A stretch of 64,000 nt of DNA, from the NCBI RefSeq assembly GCF_004920835.1, contig NZ_QFHO01000001.1:1-64000 (forward strand). The letters are read 5' to 3'. The DNA is from Stenotrophomonas maltophilia (lineage in GTDB: Bacteria > Pseudomonadota > Gammaproteobacteria > Xanthomonadales > Xanthomonadaceae). Position 1 is the stretch's first letter. Every line of letters begins with the position of its first letter. Below are positions 45,146 through 54,480 of this stretch, piece after piece. The notes under the pieces are model-generated. The model had not been told where the DNA came from, did not search any database, and saw only the letters and a program-made list of their open reading frames with translations. Made by a program: the position numbers and the translations under genes.

Positions 45146-45659
45146 CCCCGGCCGGGAACACCCTCCCATCCGGGCGTCGGGTTGACGGAGCCTGGCCTGG
45201 TATCGGCCAGGCTCCACCCCGCCCCGGCACCTCGGCCTTGGTCAGCATCACTGAGGGCCTCGACGCCAGCGCCTCCTTGATCCGGCCCATCTCGTGCGAC
45301 CCAGCCTCGGCCAGGCGCCGCGCCTGCTGCCGCTGCTGCCGCGTGGACGTCATTGGAAGTGGAGTAACGGCATCTACCAGCCGCGCCACCGCATCGCGCA
45401 ACCGCAACTGCGGGCAGAGCCGGGCGGCGCACCAGCGCTCGGCGTAGCGCTTGGCCTGCCGAGCATTCGCGGCGGCCACCACCTTGGGCTGGGGTGATTT
45501 CCGCACGTCCAGAAGCAGGCGGAAACCCAACACGGCATGCGGCACGATGATGGCCACGGAGCGGCCGTTCCACCACAGATCCCAGCGGTCACCGCTTTGC
45601 ACCCAGCCGGAGGGCCGGGGGGCCGTCATGAAATCTGCAGGGTCGGAAGGCGAATGCAT
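45102..45659 (-). CDS. Hypothetical protein, 185 aa
   Basis: The ATG at 45659 starts a basic protein with GDRWDLWWNGRSVAIIVPHAVLGFRLLLDVR, then a helical part (RQAKRYAERWCAARLCPQLRLRDAVARL). The last 60 residues are Pro/Arg-rich and run across a stem-loop and into the 3' end of mesD on the opposite strand, so the true C-terminus is doubtful. No family is recognised. Confidence 0.5.
   Translation of the reverse strand: MHSPSDPADFMTAPRPSGWVQSGDRWDLWWNGRSVAIIVPHAVLGFRLLLDVRKSPQPKVVAAANARQAKRYAERWCAARLCPQLRLRDAVARLVDAVTPLPMTSTRQQRQQARRLAEAGSHEMGRIKEALASRPSVMLTKAEVPGRGGAWPIPGQAPSTRRPDGRVFPAGATPRAPRARSSPLR
45187..45215. terminator. Stem-loop downstream of mesD
   Basis: GGAGCCTGGCC and GGCCAGGCTCC form a perfect 11-bp stem with a 7-base loop about 40 bases after the mesD stop. 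No T-tract follows, so termination is inferred only from position. Confidence 0.4.
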
Positions 45660-45748
45660 GGCCGGAAGAATACGATTGGCCGTCGCACGGACTGAGATTG
45701 CGGGTGGCCGAAGCAACGCTGCAGCTTCAGCTCCCAGCTACGGCCTCT

Positions 45749-45961
45749 TCACCACTGTGGCCCTAGCAGCTTCGCCACCTCGGTTTCGAGCTTCTTTGCG
45801 GCTTCGGCCTGCGAGGCCACCTTGATGCACAGCCCGGACTGCGCGGGACCCGGAGTCAACTGGTAGCGGTTGATGGTGCCGCCGCCATCGCCATCCAGTT
45901 CCACCCGGGCCACCAGGGTTCGGCCGTTGGCATTGAAGATCCAGTCCCGGTACTCGGACAT
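45749..45961 (-). CDS. Hypothetical small protein, 70 aa
   Basis: The ATG at 45961 (GGAAT upstream) encodes MSEYRDWIFNANGRTLVARVELDGDGGGTINRYQLTPGPAQSG, then a helical C-terminus (AEAAKKLETEVAKLLG). The beta-strand-rich first part with a helix at the end looks like a small compact domain. No family is recognised. Confidence 0.6.
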   Translation of the reverse strand: MSEYRDWIFNANGRTLVARVELDGDGGGTINRYQLTPGPAQSGLCIKVASQAEAAKKLETEVAKLLGPQW

Positions 45962-46206
45962 CGTTGATTCCACGCTTGGCGCCATGAGTGGCTTTCACTC
46001 TAAGCGGAGCGGCGGTGAAGAGCGCCCGAAGAAAACGTTCGCGGAGCGTCGGTGCCAGGGGCGCGCGGCAAGCTGCCGAGCATGGGTTCGGCTCTACAGC
46101 TCGGGTGCAGCTCACGGAGTATGATGCCGCCTTCCCCGAACTGCCGTGATTGCAGCGGGCGCGTTCCTGCGAGGTACGCGTCGGCGCCGTTGAGATACCC
46201 CGCCCG

Positions 46207-47454
46207 ATGCTCGCTTCCTACTCCTCTTTCCTCATCTGGGTGGCCGTGGCCGTTGCCACCGTAGGCCTGCTGTTCCGGCCATTCCGCGTTCCTGAGTACG
46301 TGTGGGCACTGGGGGCTGCGCTTCTGCTTCCACTGCTGGGAGCGGTGTCGTTCGGCACGACCTTGCACGCGGTGGCCGAGGGGCGCGATGTCTATCTGTT
46401 CCTGGCCGGCATGATGGTGCTGGCCGAGCTGGCCCGCCGCGAAGGGCTGTTCGACTGGCTGGCGTTGTACGCGGTCCGCCATGCGGGTGGCTCGGGACGA
46501 CGCCTGTTCGACCTGGTGTTCCTGGTCGGCACGCTGGTGACCGTGTTCCTTTCCAACGATGCCACGGCGGTGGTGCTGACCCCGGCGGTCTACGCCGCCT
46601 GCAAGGCCGCCCGCGCCAACCCCCTGCCCTATCTGTTCGTCTGTGCGTTCATCGCCAACGCGGCCAGCTTCGTGCTGCCCATTTCCAACCCGGCCAACCT
46701 GGTGGTGTACGGCCAGCACATGCCCCCGCTGACGCAATGGCTGGCACAGTTCGCGCTGCCGTCGCTGGCCGCCATCGGTGCCACCTACCTGGTGCTGCGC
46801 TGGGTGCATCGGCGCGAGATCGCGCAGCCACTGGTGGCAGCCCCGGAATATCGCCCGCTGACCGAAGGCGGCCGGCTCAGCGCACTGGGCGTGCTGTTCA
46901 CCGGCACCGTGCTGCTGGTGACCTCCGCGCTGAATGGCCCGCTCGGCCTGGCCACGTTCTGCGCAGGCACACTGAGCGTGGCGGTGGTGGCGATCCGCCA
47001 GCGGCGCAGTCCGTTGCCGCTGCTGCGCCATGTGTCATGGGGCGTACTGCCGCTGGTGGCCGGCCTGTTCGTGCTGGTGGAAGCGGTGGCCCAGACCGGT
47101 GTCATCCAGACGGCGGCCAGCGTGCTGCAGGCCGTGGCGCAGGCATCGCCACACCGGGCCAGCTGGCTGGCCGGTGGCGCGGCGGCATTGCTGAGCAACG
47201 TGGCCAACAATCTGCCGGTCGGCCTGGCCGCAGGCTCGCTGGGCCAGATGGCCGATCTGCCGGCACAGACCCGCGCCGCATTGCTGGTCGGCGTGGACCT
47301 GGGCCCCAACCTGTCGGTGACCGGCTCGTTGGCCACGATGCTGTGGCTGGTGGCGCTGCGCCGCGAGGGCGAGCATGTCAGCGCGCTCGACTTCCTGCGC
47401 GTCGGCGCGCTGGTGATGCCGCCTGCGCTGATCGGGGCGCTGTTGCTGCTCTAG
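46207..47454 (+). CDS. ArsB/NhaD-type inner-membrane permease (arsenite/antimonite exporter family)
   Basis: The 415-residue protein is almost entirely transmembrane helix (about 11-12 segments). It carries the ion-transporter superfamily loops VFLSNDATAVVLTPAV, PISNPANLVVYG, SNVANNLPVGLAAG and VGVDLGPNLSVTGSLATMLW, which match the two half-repeats of ArsB. No arsR or arsC gene is nearby, so arsenite as substrate is not certain. The ATG at 46207 is the first Met before the first helix. Confidence 0.88.
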   Translation: MLASYSSFLIWVAVAVATVGLLFRPFRVPEYVWALGAALLLPLLGAVSFGTTLHAVAEGRDVYLFLAGMMVLAELARREGLFDWLALYAVRHAGGSGRRLFDLVFLVGTLVTVFLSNDATAVVLTPAVYAACKAARANPLPYLFVCAFIANAASFVLPISNPANLVVYGQHMPPLTQWLAQFALPSLAAIGATYLVLRWVHRREIAQPLVAAPEYRPLTEGGRLSALGVLFTGTVLLVTSALNGPLGLATFCAGTLSVAVVAIRQRRSPLPLLRHVSWGVLPLVAGLFVLVEAVAQTGVIQTAASVLQAVAQASPHRASWLAGGAAALLSNVANNLPVGLAAGSLGQMADLPAQTRAALLVGVDLGPNLSVTGSLATMLWLVALRREGEHVSALDFLRVGALVMPPALIGALLLL

Positions 47455-47487
47455 TCGGGCAGGGTTCGGTCGCCATGACCAAACCGC

Positions 47488-49140
47488 TCAGCGATCACCC
47501 TCGAGATCAATCACCCGGTCAGTCTTGCTCACGATGCCGCGTCGATGGGTGATGGCCACTACGGTTACGTCATTCGCCAGTGCGCGGATATGCCCCATGA
47601 TCTCGCGCTCGGTGGCTTCATCCAGCGCAGAGCTTGCCTCGTCCAGGAACAGGATTGCCGGCTCGCCATACAGTGCACGGGCTATCGCGATGCGTTGGCG
47701 TTCACCGCCGGACAACTTCAGGCCGCGCTCGCCCACCGTGGTTTCAAGGCCCTCGGGCAGTGCCTCGATCAGCGGCAGGATCGACGCCTTGCGTGCGGCA
47801 TGCCGCAGCCGATCATCGTCACGCGCGCGCCCCAGCAGGATGTTGTCGGCCAGGCTTTCGTTGAGCAGGATGACATCCTGCGGAACCACCGCGACGGCGG
47901 CATGCCACGCCGCACGGTCGATCCGGGACAGGTCAACACCATCGACCAGGATCCGGCCACGCTGGGGATCGATCGATTTCAGGGCAAGCTTGAACAGCGT
48001 CGACTTCCCTGCCCCGGTTGGCCCGATCAGGAAATTGATGCCGCCACGTCCGGCCTCGAAGGAGACATCGCTTACCCCGCGACCGTTGCCATAGCGGTAG
48101 CTGACCCGCTCGAACGCCAGCCCGCCGCTTTCACCCGCAAAGCGCTGGGCATCGGCTGCCTGTCGCTCCTCGGGCGCTGCCCAAAGGGTGCAAAGCGGGG
48201 CCAGCATGCTCCACGAGCGCGCGACGTCATCGATCGAACGGGCGATCATCTCGAACGGCATGTTGAGCTGGAGCAGCAGCAGGTTGAACAGGACGATGTC
48301 GCCGACGCTCAGGCCGCCGCTCTGGTAGCGCGGCAGCAACAGGTGGAAGGTAACGATGAACTCGACCGCCAGGCCGATGCCCAGCAGCGCAATGAAGCCG
48401 ATCCGCTGCAGTACATAGGCGCGCCAGCTGTCGCGCACCTCCTGGGCCTTCTGCTCGAAGCGCTGCACCATCCAGGCGCTGCCGCCGAACTGGCGCAGCG
48501 TCTCCATGGCATTCATGGCATTGCCGACGAAGCGCGCGTTCTGCTGCCCGGCCTCGACCGCCGCTTCGCGATGGATGCGGGCACGCCGGGTAGCAATCGC
48601 GGAAACGGTGACAGCCACCGTGCCGTAGACCAGCACGATCAGCACCACCTGCAGGTTGATCAGCGCGCCCAGCGTGATCAGGGTCAGCACAATCTGCAGC
48701 GCACTGGGAATGAAGGCCACCAACCCCAGCTGCACCACGATCTTCAGCGCGCCACGGCCTTTCTCCCCTGCTACTTGCAGCTCGGCGGCGTTGTAGTCCA
48801 GGAAGAAGCTGTTGGTCTTCTTCAGCAGACGGGCGAAGTAGCGGGTACTGGTGATGAAGCCGAGGTTCTCGCCGCTGAGGAACGACAGGTACTGCACCGT
48901 GTTCTGCAGGGCGCTGGCCGCGCCCAGGATGATGGCGTAGAGCAGGAATCCCCCCGCCAGGGCGCTGGCCCCGTCGATGGGCAACCGGTCGATCAGGCGC
49001 GAGAAAAGGTACGGCGCAGCAACGCTGGCCAGGCTGGACAGCAGGACACTGCCGGCGATGAGCAGCAGCAGCCTGCGGTCAGCCTTCCAGTAGGCGCCCA
49101 GGATCTCAGCGACGGGTGGCGGAACAGCAGTCTTCTTCAT
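47488..49140 (-). CDS. ABC exporter (fused permease-ATPase), candidate lasso-peptide exporter
   Basis: The 550-residue half-transporter has six transmembrane segments in the first about 320 residues and an ATPase with Walker A GPTGAGKST, signature LSGGERQRIAIARAL and Walker B AILFLDEASSALDE. This is the architecture of the McjD/LasD exporters that secrete lasso peptides and confer immunity. No peptidase domain precedes it. It lies at the outer edge of the lasso cluster, divergent from a TonB-dependent receptor across a palindrome. The link to the lasso peptide is inference. Confidence 0.9.
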   Translation of the reverse strand: MKKTAVPPPVAEILGAYWKADRRLLLLIAGSVLLSSLASVAAPYLFSRLIDRLPIDGASALAGGFLLYAIILGAASALQNTVQYLSFLSGENLGFITSTRYFARLLKKTNSFFLDYNAAELQVAGEKGRGALKIVVQLGLVAFIPSALQIVLTLITLGALINLQVVLIVLVYGTVAVTVSAIATRRARIHREAAVEAGQQNARFVGNAMNAMETLRQFGGSAWMVQRFEQKAQEVRDSWRAYVLQRIGFIALLGIGLAVEFIVTFHLLLPRYQSGGLSVGDIVLFNLLLLQLNMPFEMIARSIDDVARSWSMLAPLCTLWAAPEERQAADAQRFAGESGGLAFERVSYRYGNGRGVSDVSFEAGRGGINFLIGPTGAGKSTLFKLALKSIDPQRGRILVDGVDLSRIDRAAWHAAVAVVPQDVILLNESLADNILLGRARDDDRLRHAARKASILPLIEALPEGLETTVGERGLKLSGGERQRIAIARALYGEPAILFLDEASSALDEATEREIMGHIRALANDVTVVAITHRRGIVSKTDRVIDLEGDR

Positions 49141-49174
49141 CGGCCTTGTTCCGGCGTGGATTCAACCCTTGAAT

Positions 49175-49192
49175 GATATGCTAGAACATATC
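49175..49192. promoter_or_regulatory. Inverted repeat in the divergent promoter of the exporter and receptor
   Basis: GATATG and CATATC flank 6 bases in an AT-rich patch between the ABC exporter and the TonB-dependent receptor genes. It is a plausible operator or promoter. Confidence 0.5.
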
Positions 49193-49232
49193 TATTCAGG
49201 AGCGGCGTCGCCACGTCGCAGGCCACTTTCGG

Positions 49233-51644
49233 ATGGGATCGATGGATCGGGGAATGACGAACGTATCCGCTGCCGTGCCACGCGCACTCATGGCCCTCAG
49301 CATTGCCGCTGCACTGCTGGCCAGCCTGCCCGCACTGGCCCAGAACTCCGGCAATGACCGCGGTTCGAAAGCGGCAGGCGCAGCGCCCCAGGCACCGACT
49401 GCGACCCTGGACCAGGTGCTGGTGGTCGGCAGCAACATCCGCGATGCCATTGGCGGCGGCGCATCCCCGATCATCGTGATCGACAAGGAGGCCATCGACC
49501 GCACCGGCGTGGCTACCGTGCAGCAGCTGTTCGAGAAACTGCCGCAGAACTTCGGCGGTGGCGCCAATGGTGCCAACGTCGCCAACCTTGGCGTCGACCG
49601 CGATACCGGCAACAACTTCGGCCAGGGCACCGCCATCAACCTGCGCGGCCTGGGAACCGGCACCACGTTGACCCTGATCAACGGCCATCGCGTGACCTCG
49701 TCGAACCGCTACCAGTACGTGGATGTCTCGCTGATACCGTTGAGCGCGGTGGAACGCGTTGAGATCCTCACCGATGGTGCCTCGGCCATCTATGGCACCG
49801 ATGCGGTCGGCGGCGTGGTCAACATCGTCCTGCGCCGCGACTTCACCGGGTACGAAACTGCTGTGCGCTATGGCGCCGTCACCGCCGGCGGCATGGAAGA
49901 GTACCAGGCATCGCAGTCGGCAGGCTGGTCATGGGATGGCGGCCATGTGCTGGCCAGCTACGAGTTCCTGAAGCAGAGCAACCTGCCGGCAGTCGACAAG
50001 GATTTCTCGAAGAACGTGCGGGTCAAGCCGTACGACCTCTACCCGGGATCCAAGCGCCACAGCCTGTATGTGGACGGTGTGCAGCAGCTCAGCGATGTGC
50101 TGACCCTGAACATGACCGGCTCGTTCGCCAAGCGCGAGATGGATACCACCATTTCCGGCACCGCCGACGAAACCCGGCTGTTCCCGCACACGCAGCAGTT
50201 CGACCTGTTCGCCGGACTCACGCTGGATCTTCCGCGCGGGTGGCAGGCGCGCCTGGATTCGGGGTTCGGCAGGAGCGATGTGTCCTACCAGCGCACGACC
50301 ATCACCGGCAGCTCGGCCAGTACCGCACCGCCCACCAATACCAACTCCGAATCGCGCTACCTGGACCTGGTCGCCGACGGCGAGCTGTTCACCCTGCCCG
50401 CCGGTGGGGTCCGCGCGGCATTCGGCGCGGGTTACCGCCGCGACGGCTATGAACTGATCGATCACCGCGGCCTGGAAAAGCCACTCGACCTGCAGCGCAC
50501 CGTGAGGTCCGCCTTTGCCGAGCTCAACGTTCCGCTGCTGAAGGATCTGCCGGGCGTGCGCAGCCTGTCCCTGACCGCGGCCGCGCGCTACGACGACTAC
50601 AGCGATTTCGGTTCCACGCTGAATCCCAAGTTCGGCCTGCTGTGGGAGGCGACCCAGGGGCTTTCGTTCCGCACCAGCTATGGCCGTTCCTACCGGGCGC
50701 CGGTGTACCAGGACATGCAGCTGAACAACACCGTGGTGGTGGCGAACGTGCCCAACCCAGGCGCGCCCGGTGGCAATACGATCCTGATGATGCTGTCCAA
50801 CGGCAATCCGGATCTGGGGCCTGAGCGTGCCAAGACCTGGACCGGCGGCTTCTCGTTCGCGCCGCCGTCCGTGCCCGGCCTCAAGATCGACGCGAACTAC
50901 TACCACATTGAATACGCTGACCGCATCGGCAGTGGTTTCGGCGGCAGCTTCCCGTCGCTGTTCCAGCAGTCAACCGCACCTTATGCAGACATCCTGACCA
51001 CCAATCCCACGCAACAGCAGATCCAGCAGGCACGCCAGCTGGGCGTGTCTGGCCTGGGCCTGTTCGTCTCGCGCGTGGGGCCGTACGCGTTGCCGCCAGG
51101 CATGGACGAAACCAACAGCCAGGTGATCCTCGACAACCGCTTCCGCAACAACGCCTTTACCCAGCAGCGTGGTGTCGACTTCAGCGGATCCTATGGGTTC
51201 GACGCCGGCCAGATCCACATCGCGACGAGCCTGGCCGGGCAGTACATCATCGAATCAAAGCGTCGTGTGACCAGTACGTCACCCGAGGTGGATGCGGTGA
51301 ATTCGGTGTACTACCCGGTGGACCTGAAGATGCGTGGCGGTGTCGCGCTGAGCCGGCAGCAGGCCGCGGCGGGGATCTTCGTGAACTACGTGGACAGTTA
51401 CCGCGACCCCGCCAATGTCGCCCGGCCCCACGTCAGCTCCTGGACGACGGTCGATCTGAACCTCGCCTACCACTTCGGTGCATCGGCGGACCCGCAGCGT
51501 GGCACCTCGCTTGCGTTCAACGTGCAGAACCTGTTCGACCGGGATCCGCCGTTCGTCGTCAACAGCATCAATACCGGCTACGACCCCACCAATGCGACAG
51601 CGCTGGGCCGCTTCCTGTCCATGACGCTGACGCACCGCTGGTAG
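49233..51644 (+). CDS. TonB-dependent outer-membrane receptor
   Basis: The roughly 803-residue protein has a signal peptide (hydrophobic stretch ending LASLPALAQ). The plug domain follows (IDKEAIDRTGVATVQQLFEKLPQNFGG, INLRGLGTGTTLTLINGHRV, VERVEILTDGASAIYGTDAVGGVVNIVLRRDF), then a 22-strand-type barrel ending in the aromatic LSMTLTHRW. The first 50 residues after the signal contain no TonB-box motif I can name. In-frame ATGs at 49233, 49242 and 49254 compete. It heads a run of DUF3526 ABC genes and lies in the lasso cluster, where such receptors often import the peptide or its metal complex. Confidence 0.92.
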   Translation: MGSMDRGMTNVSAAVPRALMALSIAAALLASLPALAQNSGNDRGSKAAGAAPQAPTATLDQVLVVGSNIRDAIGGGASPIIVIDKEAIDRTGVATVQQLFEKLPQNFGGGANGANVANLGVDRDTGNNFGQGTAINLRGLGTGTTLTLINGHRVTSSNRYQYVDVSLIPLSAVERVEILTDGASAIYGTDAVGGVVNIVLRRDFTGYETAVRYGAVTAGGMEEYQASQSAGWSWDGGHVLASYEFLKQSNLPAVDKDFSKNVRVKPYDLYPGSKRHSLYVDGVQQLSDVLTLNMTGSFAKREMDTTISGTADETRLFPHTQQFDLFAGLTLDLPRGWQARLDSGFGRSDVSYQRTTITGSSASTAPPTNTNSESRYLDLVADGELFTLPAGGVRAAFGAGYRRDGYELIDHRGLEKPLDLQRTVRSAFAELNVPLLKDLPGVRSLSLTAAARYDDYSDFGSTLNPKFGLLWEATQGLSFRTSYGRSYRAPVYQDMQLNNTVVVANVPNPGAPGGNTILMMLSNGNPDLGPERAKTWTGGFSFAPPSVPGLKIDANYYHIEYADRIGSGFGGSFPSLFQQSTAPYADILTTNPTQQQIQQARQLGVSGLGLFVSRVGPYALPPGMDETNSQVILDNRFRNNAFTQQRGVDFSGSYGFDAGQIHIATSLAGQYIIESKRRVTSTSPEVDAVNSVYYPVDLKMRGGVALSRQQAAAGIFVNYVDSYRDPANVARPHVSSWTTVDLNLAYHFGASADPQRGTSLAFNVQNLFDRDPPFVVNSINTGYDPTNATALGRFLSMTLTHRW

Positions 51645-51652
51645 GCCCCCGC

Positions 51653-53116
51653 ATGCGCGCCGACTCCCCTGCCCAGTCGCGGTCCGTAGTGGCCATCCAG
51701 CAGGCGTTCGCTGTCGCGGCAACCCAGCTCACGCTGATGTGGCGAGAGCGGCGCGTGCTGTGGCTCGCCCTCGCCCTCTTGTCCATTGCAGGTGCGTCGG
51801 TGCTCAGCGGTGCTGCACGCCTTACCCTGCAGGCGCAGGAGCGCCAGGCAATGAGCGAGGAAGAGGCGCGGCTCTGGGACAGCCAGGGCACGATCGACCC
51901 GCATAGCGCAGCACATGTGGGGCGTGCCATTGCTGCCCCGGTGCGGCCCCTGGCTGCACTGGACCCGGGGCTGACGGATTACCTGGGAACCTCGGTGTTC
52001 ATCGAGGGCCACGCACAGAACCCGGCCAGGCACCGCGCCGTGGATGGCGGCACCGCACTCAGCCGCTTCGAGGGTTTCTCTGCGGCGTGGGCGCTGCAGG
52101 TCGTGGCGCCGCTGCTGATCATCCTGGCCGGCTTCGCCACACTGTCCGGCGATGTGGCCCGCGAGACGCTGCGCCAGGAACTCGGTACCGGCGCCTCGGC
52201 CGGCGTGCTGATCTCTGGACGCTTGATTGCCCTGGCGGCCGCCTCGCTGCTGCTGGTGATGGCCATGCTGCTGATCAGTCTTCCGGGGCTGTCCATCCAG
52301 TACGGCGGCGCCACGGATCTTGCCGCCCTGCTCGCACTGGCTACCGCCTACCTGCTCTATCTGCTGGTGTTCTGTGCACTAACCGTGGGGGTGTCGGCAC
52401 TTGCCGGCTCGGCACGAACGTCACTGGTCGTGCTGCTGGGCTTCTGGGTGGTGTCCACACTGCTGCTGCCGAGGGTGGCGCCTGCGGTCGCCGAGTCTCT
52501 GTACCCGACTCCTTCGGCACCGTCGTTCAGGGCCGGCGTGACCGAGGAAGCGGAGAACGGCGTGGATGGCCATGACCCGGCCGACAAACGCCTTGATGCC
52601 CTGCGCGCCGCGTTGATGGCACGCTACCGCGTCGACAGCGTTGACGACCTGCCGCTGAACTTCCGCGGCGTGGCGCTTGAGTTTGCCGAGGCCAACTCGA
52701 CGCGCGTCTACAATCGCCATTTCGATCGCCTGCATGCCACCTACCAGCAGCAGGACGCCATCCAGCGCCTGTTTGGCCTTGCCTCGCCGACACTGGCGCT
52801 GCAGTCCTGGTCGCGCGCCATCGCCGGCACGGATTTCCCGGCGCATCTGGCATTCCTGCGCGGCGTGGAGGACTACCGCTATCGGTTGATCCAGGCACTC
52901 AACCAGGAAGTAAAGCTGCACAAGGCACCACAGGGCGGGAAGCACGTGGCCGACATCGCCGGCATCACCCGGTCGGTGCAGTACCGGCCACCACAGCAGA
53001 CCCTGGCTGGCATCGCTGCCGCGCAAGGCGTGAATCTCGCCATTCTGCTGGCCTGGCTGCTGCTGGGTTGCGCGGTGGTCGCCCTCTCGGCGCGGCGGCT
53101 GGGGAGATCGCCATGA
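51653..53116 (+). CDS. ABC-2 type permease, DUF3526 family (first of two)
   Basis: The 487-residue protein has an N-terminal transmembrane segment, a large extracytoplasmic domain (about 55-150) and a cluster of helices (ALQVVAPLLIILAGFATLSGDVARETL; GRLIALAAASLLLVMAMLLIS). A second extracytoplasmic domain and a C-terminal anchor follow. This is the DUF3526 layout. It starts 8 bases after the receptor and overlaps the next permease gene by 4 bases (ATGA), so receptor, two permeases and ATPase form one operon. Confidence 0.85.
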   Translation: MRADSPAQSRSVVAIQQAFAVAATQLTLMWRERRVLWLALALLSIAGASVLSGAARLTLQAQERQAMSEEEARLWDSQGTIDPHSAAHVGRAIAAPVRPLAALDPGLTDYLGTSVFIEGHAQNPARHRAVDGGTALSRFEGFSAAWALQVVAPLLIILAGFATLSGDVARETLRQELGTGASAGVLISGRLIALAAASLLLVMAMLLISLPGLSIQYGGATDLAALLALATAYLLYLLVFCALTVGVSALAGSARTSLVVLLGFWVVSTLLLPRVAPAVAESLYPTPSAPSFRAGVTEEAENGVDGHDPADKRLDALRAALMARYRVDSVDDLPLNFRGVALEFAEANSTRVYNRHFDRLHATYQQQDAIQRLFGLASPTLALQSWSRAIAGTDFPAHLAFLRGVEDYRYRLIQALNQEVKLHKAPQGGKHVADIAGITRSVQYRPPQQTLAGIAAAQGVNLAILLAWLLLGCAVVALSARRLGRSP

Positions 53117-54468
53117 GCGTTGCGTCGATTGCACGCTACGAGATCCGCCGATTGCTGCGTGATCGAGCGCTGCCGGTGCTGGTTGTCCTGCTGCTCGGGC
53201 TGGGTGCCTACGCCGCGTGGAACGGCCGCGCATGGGTGGACCAGCGCGAGGCGGCCATCGCCCTGATCAAGCAGGAAGAGCAACAGACGAAGGAGCGCAG
53301 CCGGGAATTCGTCGGCAAGGCGCCCTCGGTGCTGCCCCGCGCCCAGCCGGTGCTTCCGCCCGGCGCCATGGCAGCGCTGTCGATCGGCCAAGCAGACGCC
53401 TATCCGTACACCGCCGATGTGGTCGCGCTGGGCGATCCGACTCAGCTGCTCAAGCACGTCTGGGCCGACATCGGCAATCCGGCAGCACGGGCTGCGGGAC
53501 GGTTCGACCTGGCGTTCGTCATCGTCTTCCTGCTGCCGCTGGTCATTCTCGTCGTCACCCATGATCTGTGGTCCCGCGAGCGCGAGCGTGGCATCGCTGC
53601 GCTGGTGCTGTCGCAGCCGGTGTCAGCAACACGGCTTCTGGTGGTCAAGTTGCTGGCCCGTGGCCTGGCGGTGCTGCTGCCCGCACTGGCCATCATCCTC
53701 GCGGTGGCGATCGGGGCCGGCGCGCACAGTCCTGCGGGCCTGGCCGTGCTGGCGCTGACCGTCCTCCTCTACGGCGCGTTCTGGCTGGCCCTTGCACTGC
53801 TGATCGGTTGCCTTGCCCGGCGCACCACCGAGGCGGCCATCGCCGCTGGCGCGCTGTGGCTGCTGATCGTGGTCATGGCACCGTCGCTGACCCTGGCCAC
53901 GGTGAACCTGATCGCGCCGCCGCCGTCACAGATGCAGTTCGCCACCGAAGTGAAAGCGATGCAGTCCGATATCGCCAAGCGCCAGCAACGTGAGCATGCG
54001 AACTCGGTGCCACTGGCTTCTTCGTCATCCCTCATCCCCGATACAGTGCGCCAGGCCTATGCCGACCGCGTTGCGGCCGACCGGGAACTGGCCCGTTTGA
54101 TGGCCTCGCATGCGCAGGCCGAGGCCGCACACCGCCAGCTTCTGGACCGGCTGCGGCTGCTGCTGCCGGCCGTGGCAACGCAGGACGCGCTTGACCGAAT
54201 CGCAGGCTCGGATGCCGACCGCGCGCTCGACTTCCAGCATCAGGTCCACACCTTCTGGCAGGCACGAAGGCTGTTGCACAAGGCCTATCTGGACCGTGAC
54301 GCGCCGCAGACCCTTGAAGAGTACGACGCACTGCCCCGCTTCCAATACCGCGAGCACGTGGGCGTCGTCCGGTCCGGTGTCCTGGCCGATCTTGCTGCCT
54401 TGATCATCGCCACCCTGCTTGTCCTGCTTGCGGCCGGAGCACTGCGCAGCCGGCTGGCAACGCCCTGA
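53113..54468 (+). CDS. ABC-2 type permease, DUF3526 family (second)
   Basis: The 451-residue protein parallels the preceding one: YEIRRLLRDRALPVLVVLLLGLGAYAAW at the start, a large extracytoplasmic part, then LAFVIVFLLPLVILVVTHDLWSRERERGIAALVLSQPV, several helices and a C-terminal anchor. The two permeases probably form a heterodimer driven by the ATPase encoded next. It starts at 53113, overlapping the previous stop (ATGA). Confidence 0.88.
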   Translation: MSVASIARYEIRRLLRDRALPVLVVLLLGLGAYAAWNGRAWVDQREAAIALIKQEEQQTKERSREFVGKAPSVLPRAQPVLPPGAMAALSIGQADAYPYTADVVALGDPTQLLKHVWADIGNPAARAAGRFDLAFVIVFLLPLVILVVTHDLWSRERERGIAALVLSQPVSATRLLVVKLLARGLAVLLPALAIILAVAIGAGAHSPAGLAVLALTVLLYGAFWLALALLIGCLARRTTEAAIAAGALWLLIVVMAPSLTLATVNLIAPPPSQMQFATEVKAMQSDIAKRQQREHANSVPLASSSSLIPDTVRQAYADRVAADRELARLMASHAQAEAAHRQLLDRLRLLLPAVATQDALDRIAGSDADRALDFQHQVHTFWQARRLLHKAYLDRDAPQTLEEYDALPRFQYREHVGVVRSGVLADLAALIIATLLVLLAAGALRSRLATP

Positions 54469-54480
54469 GGAGACGTCCAC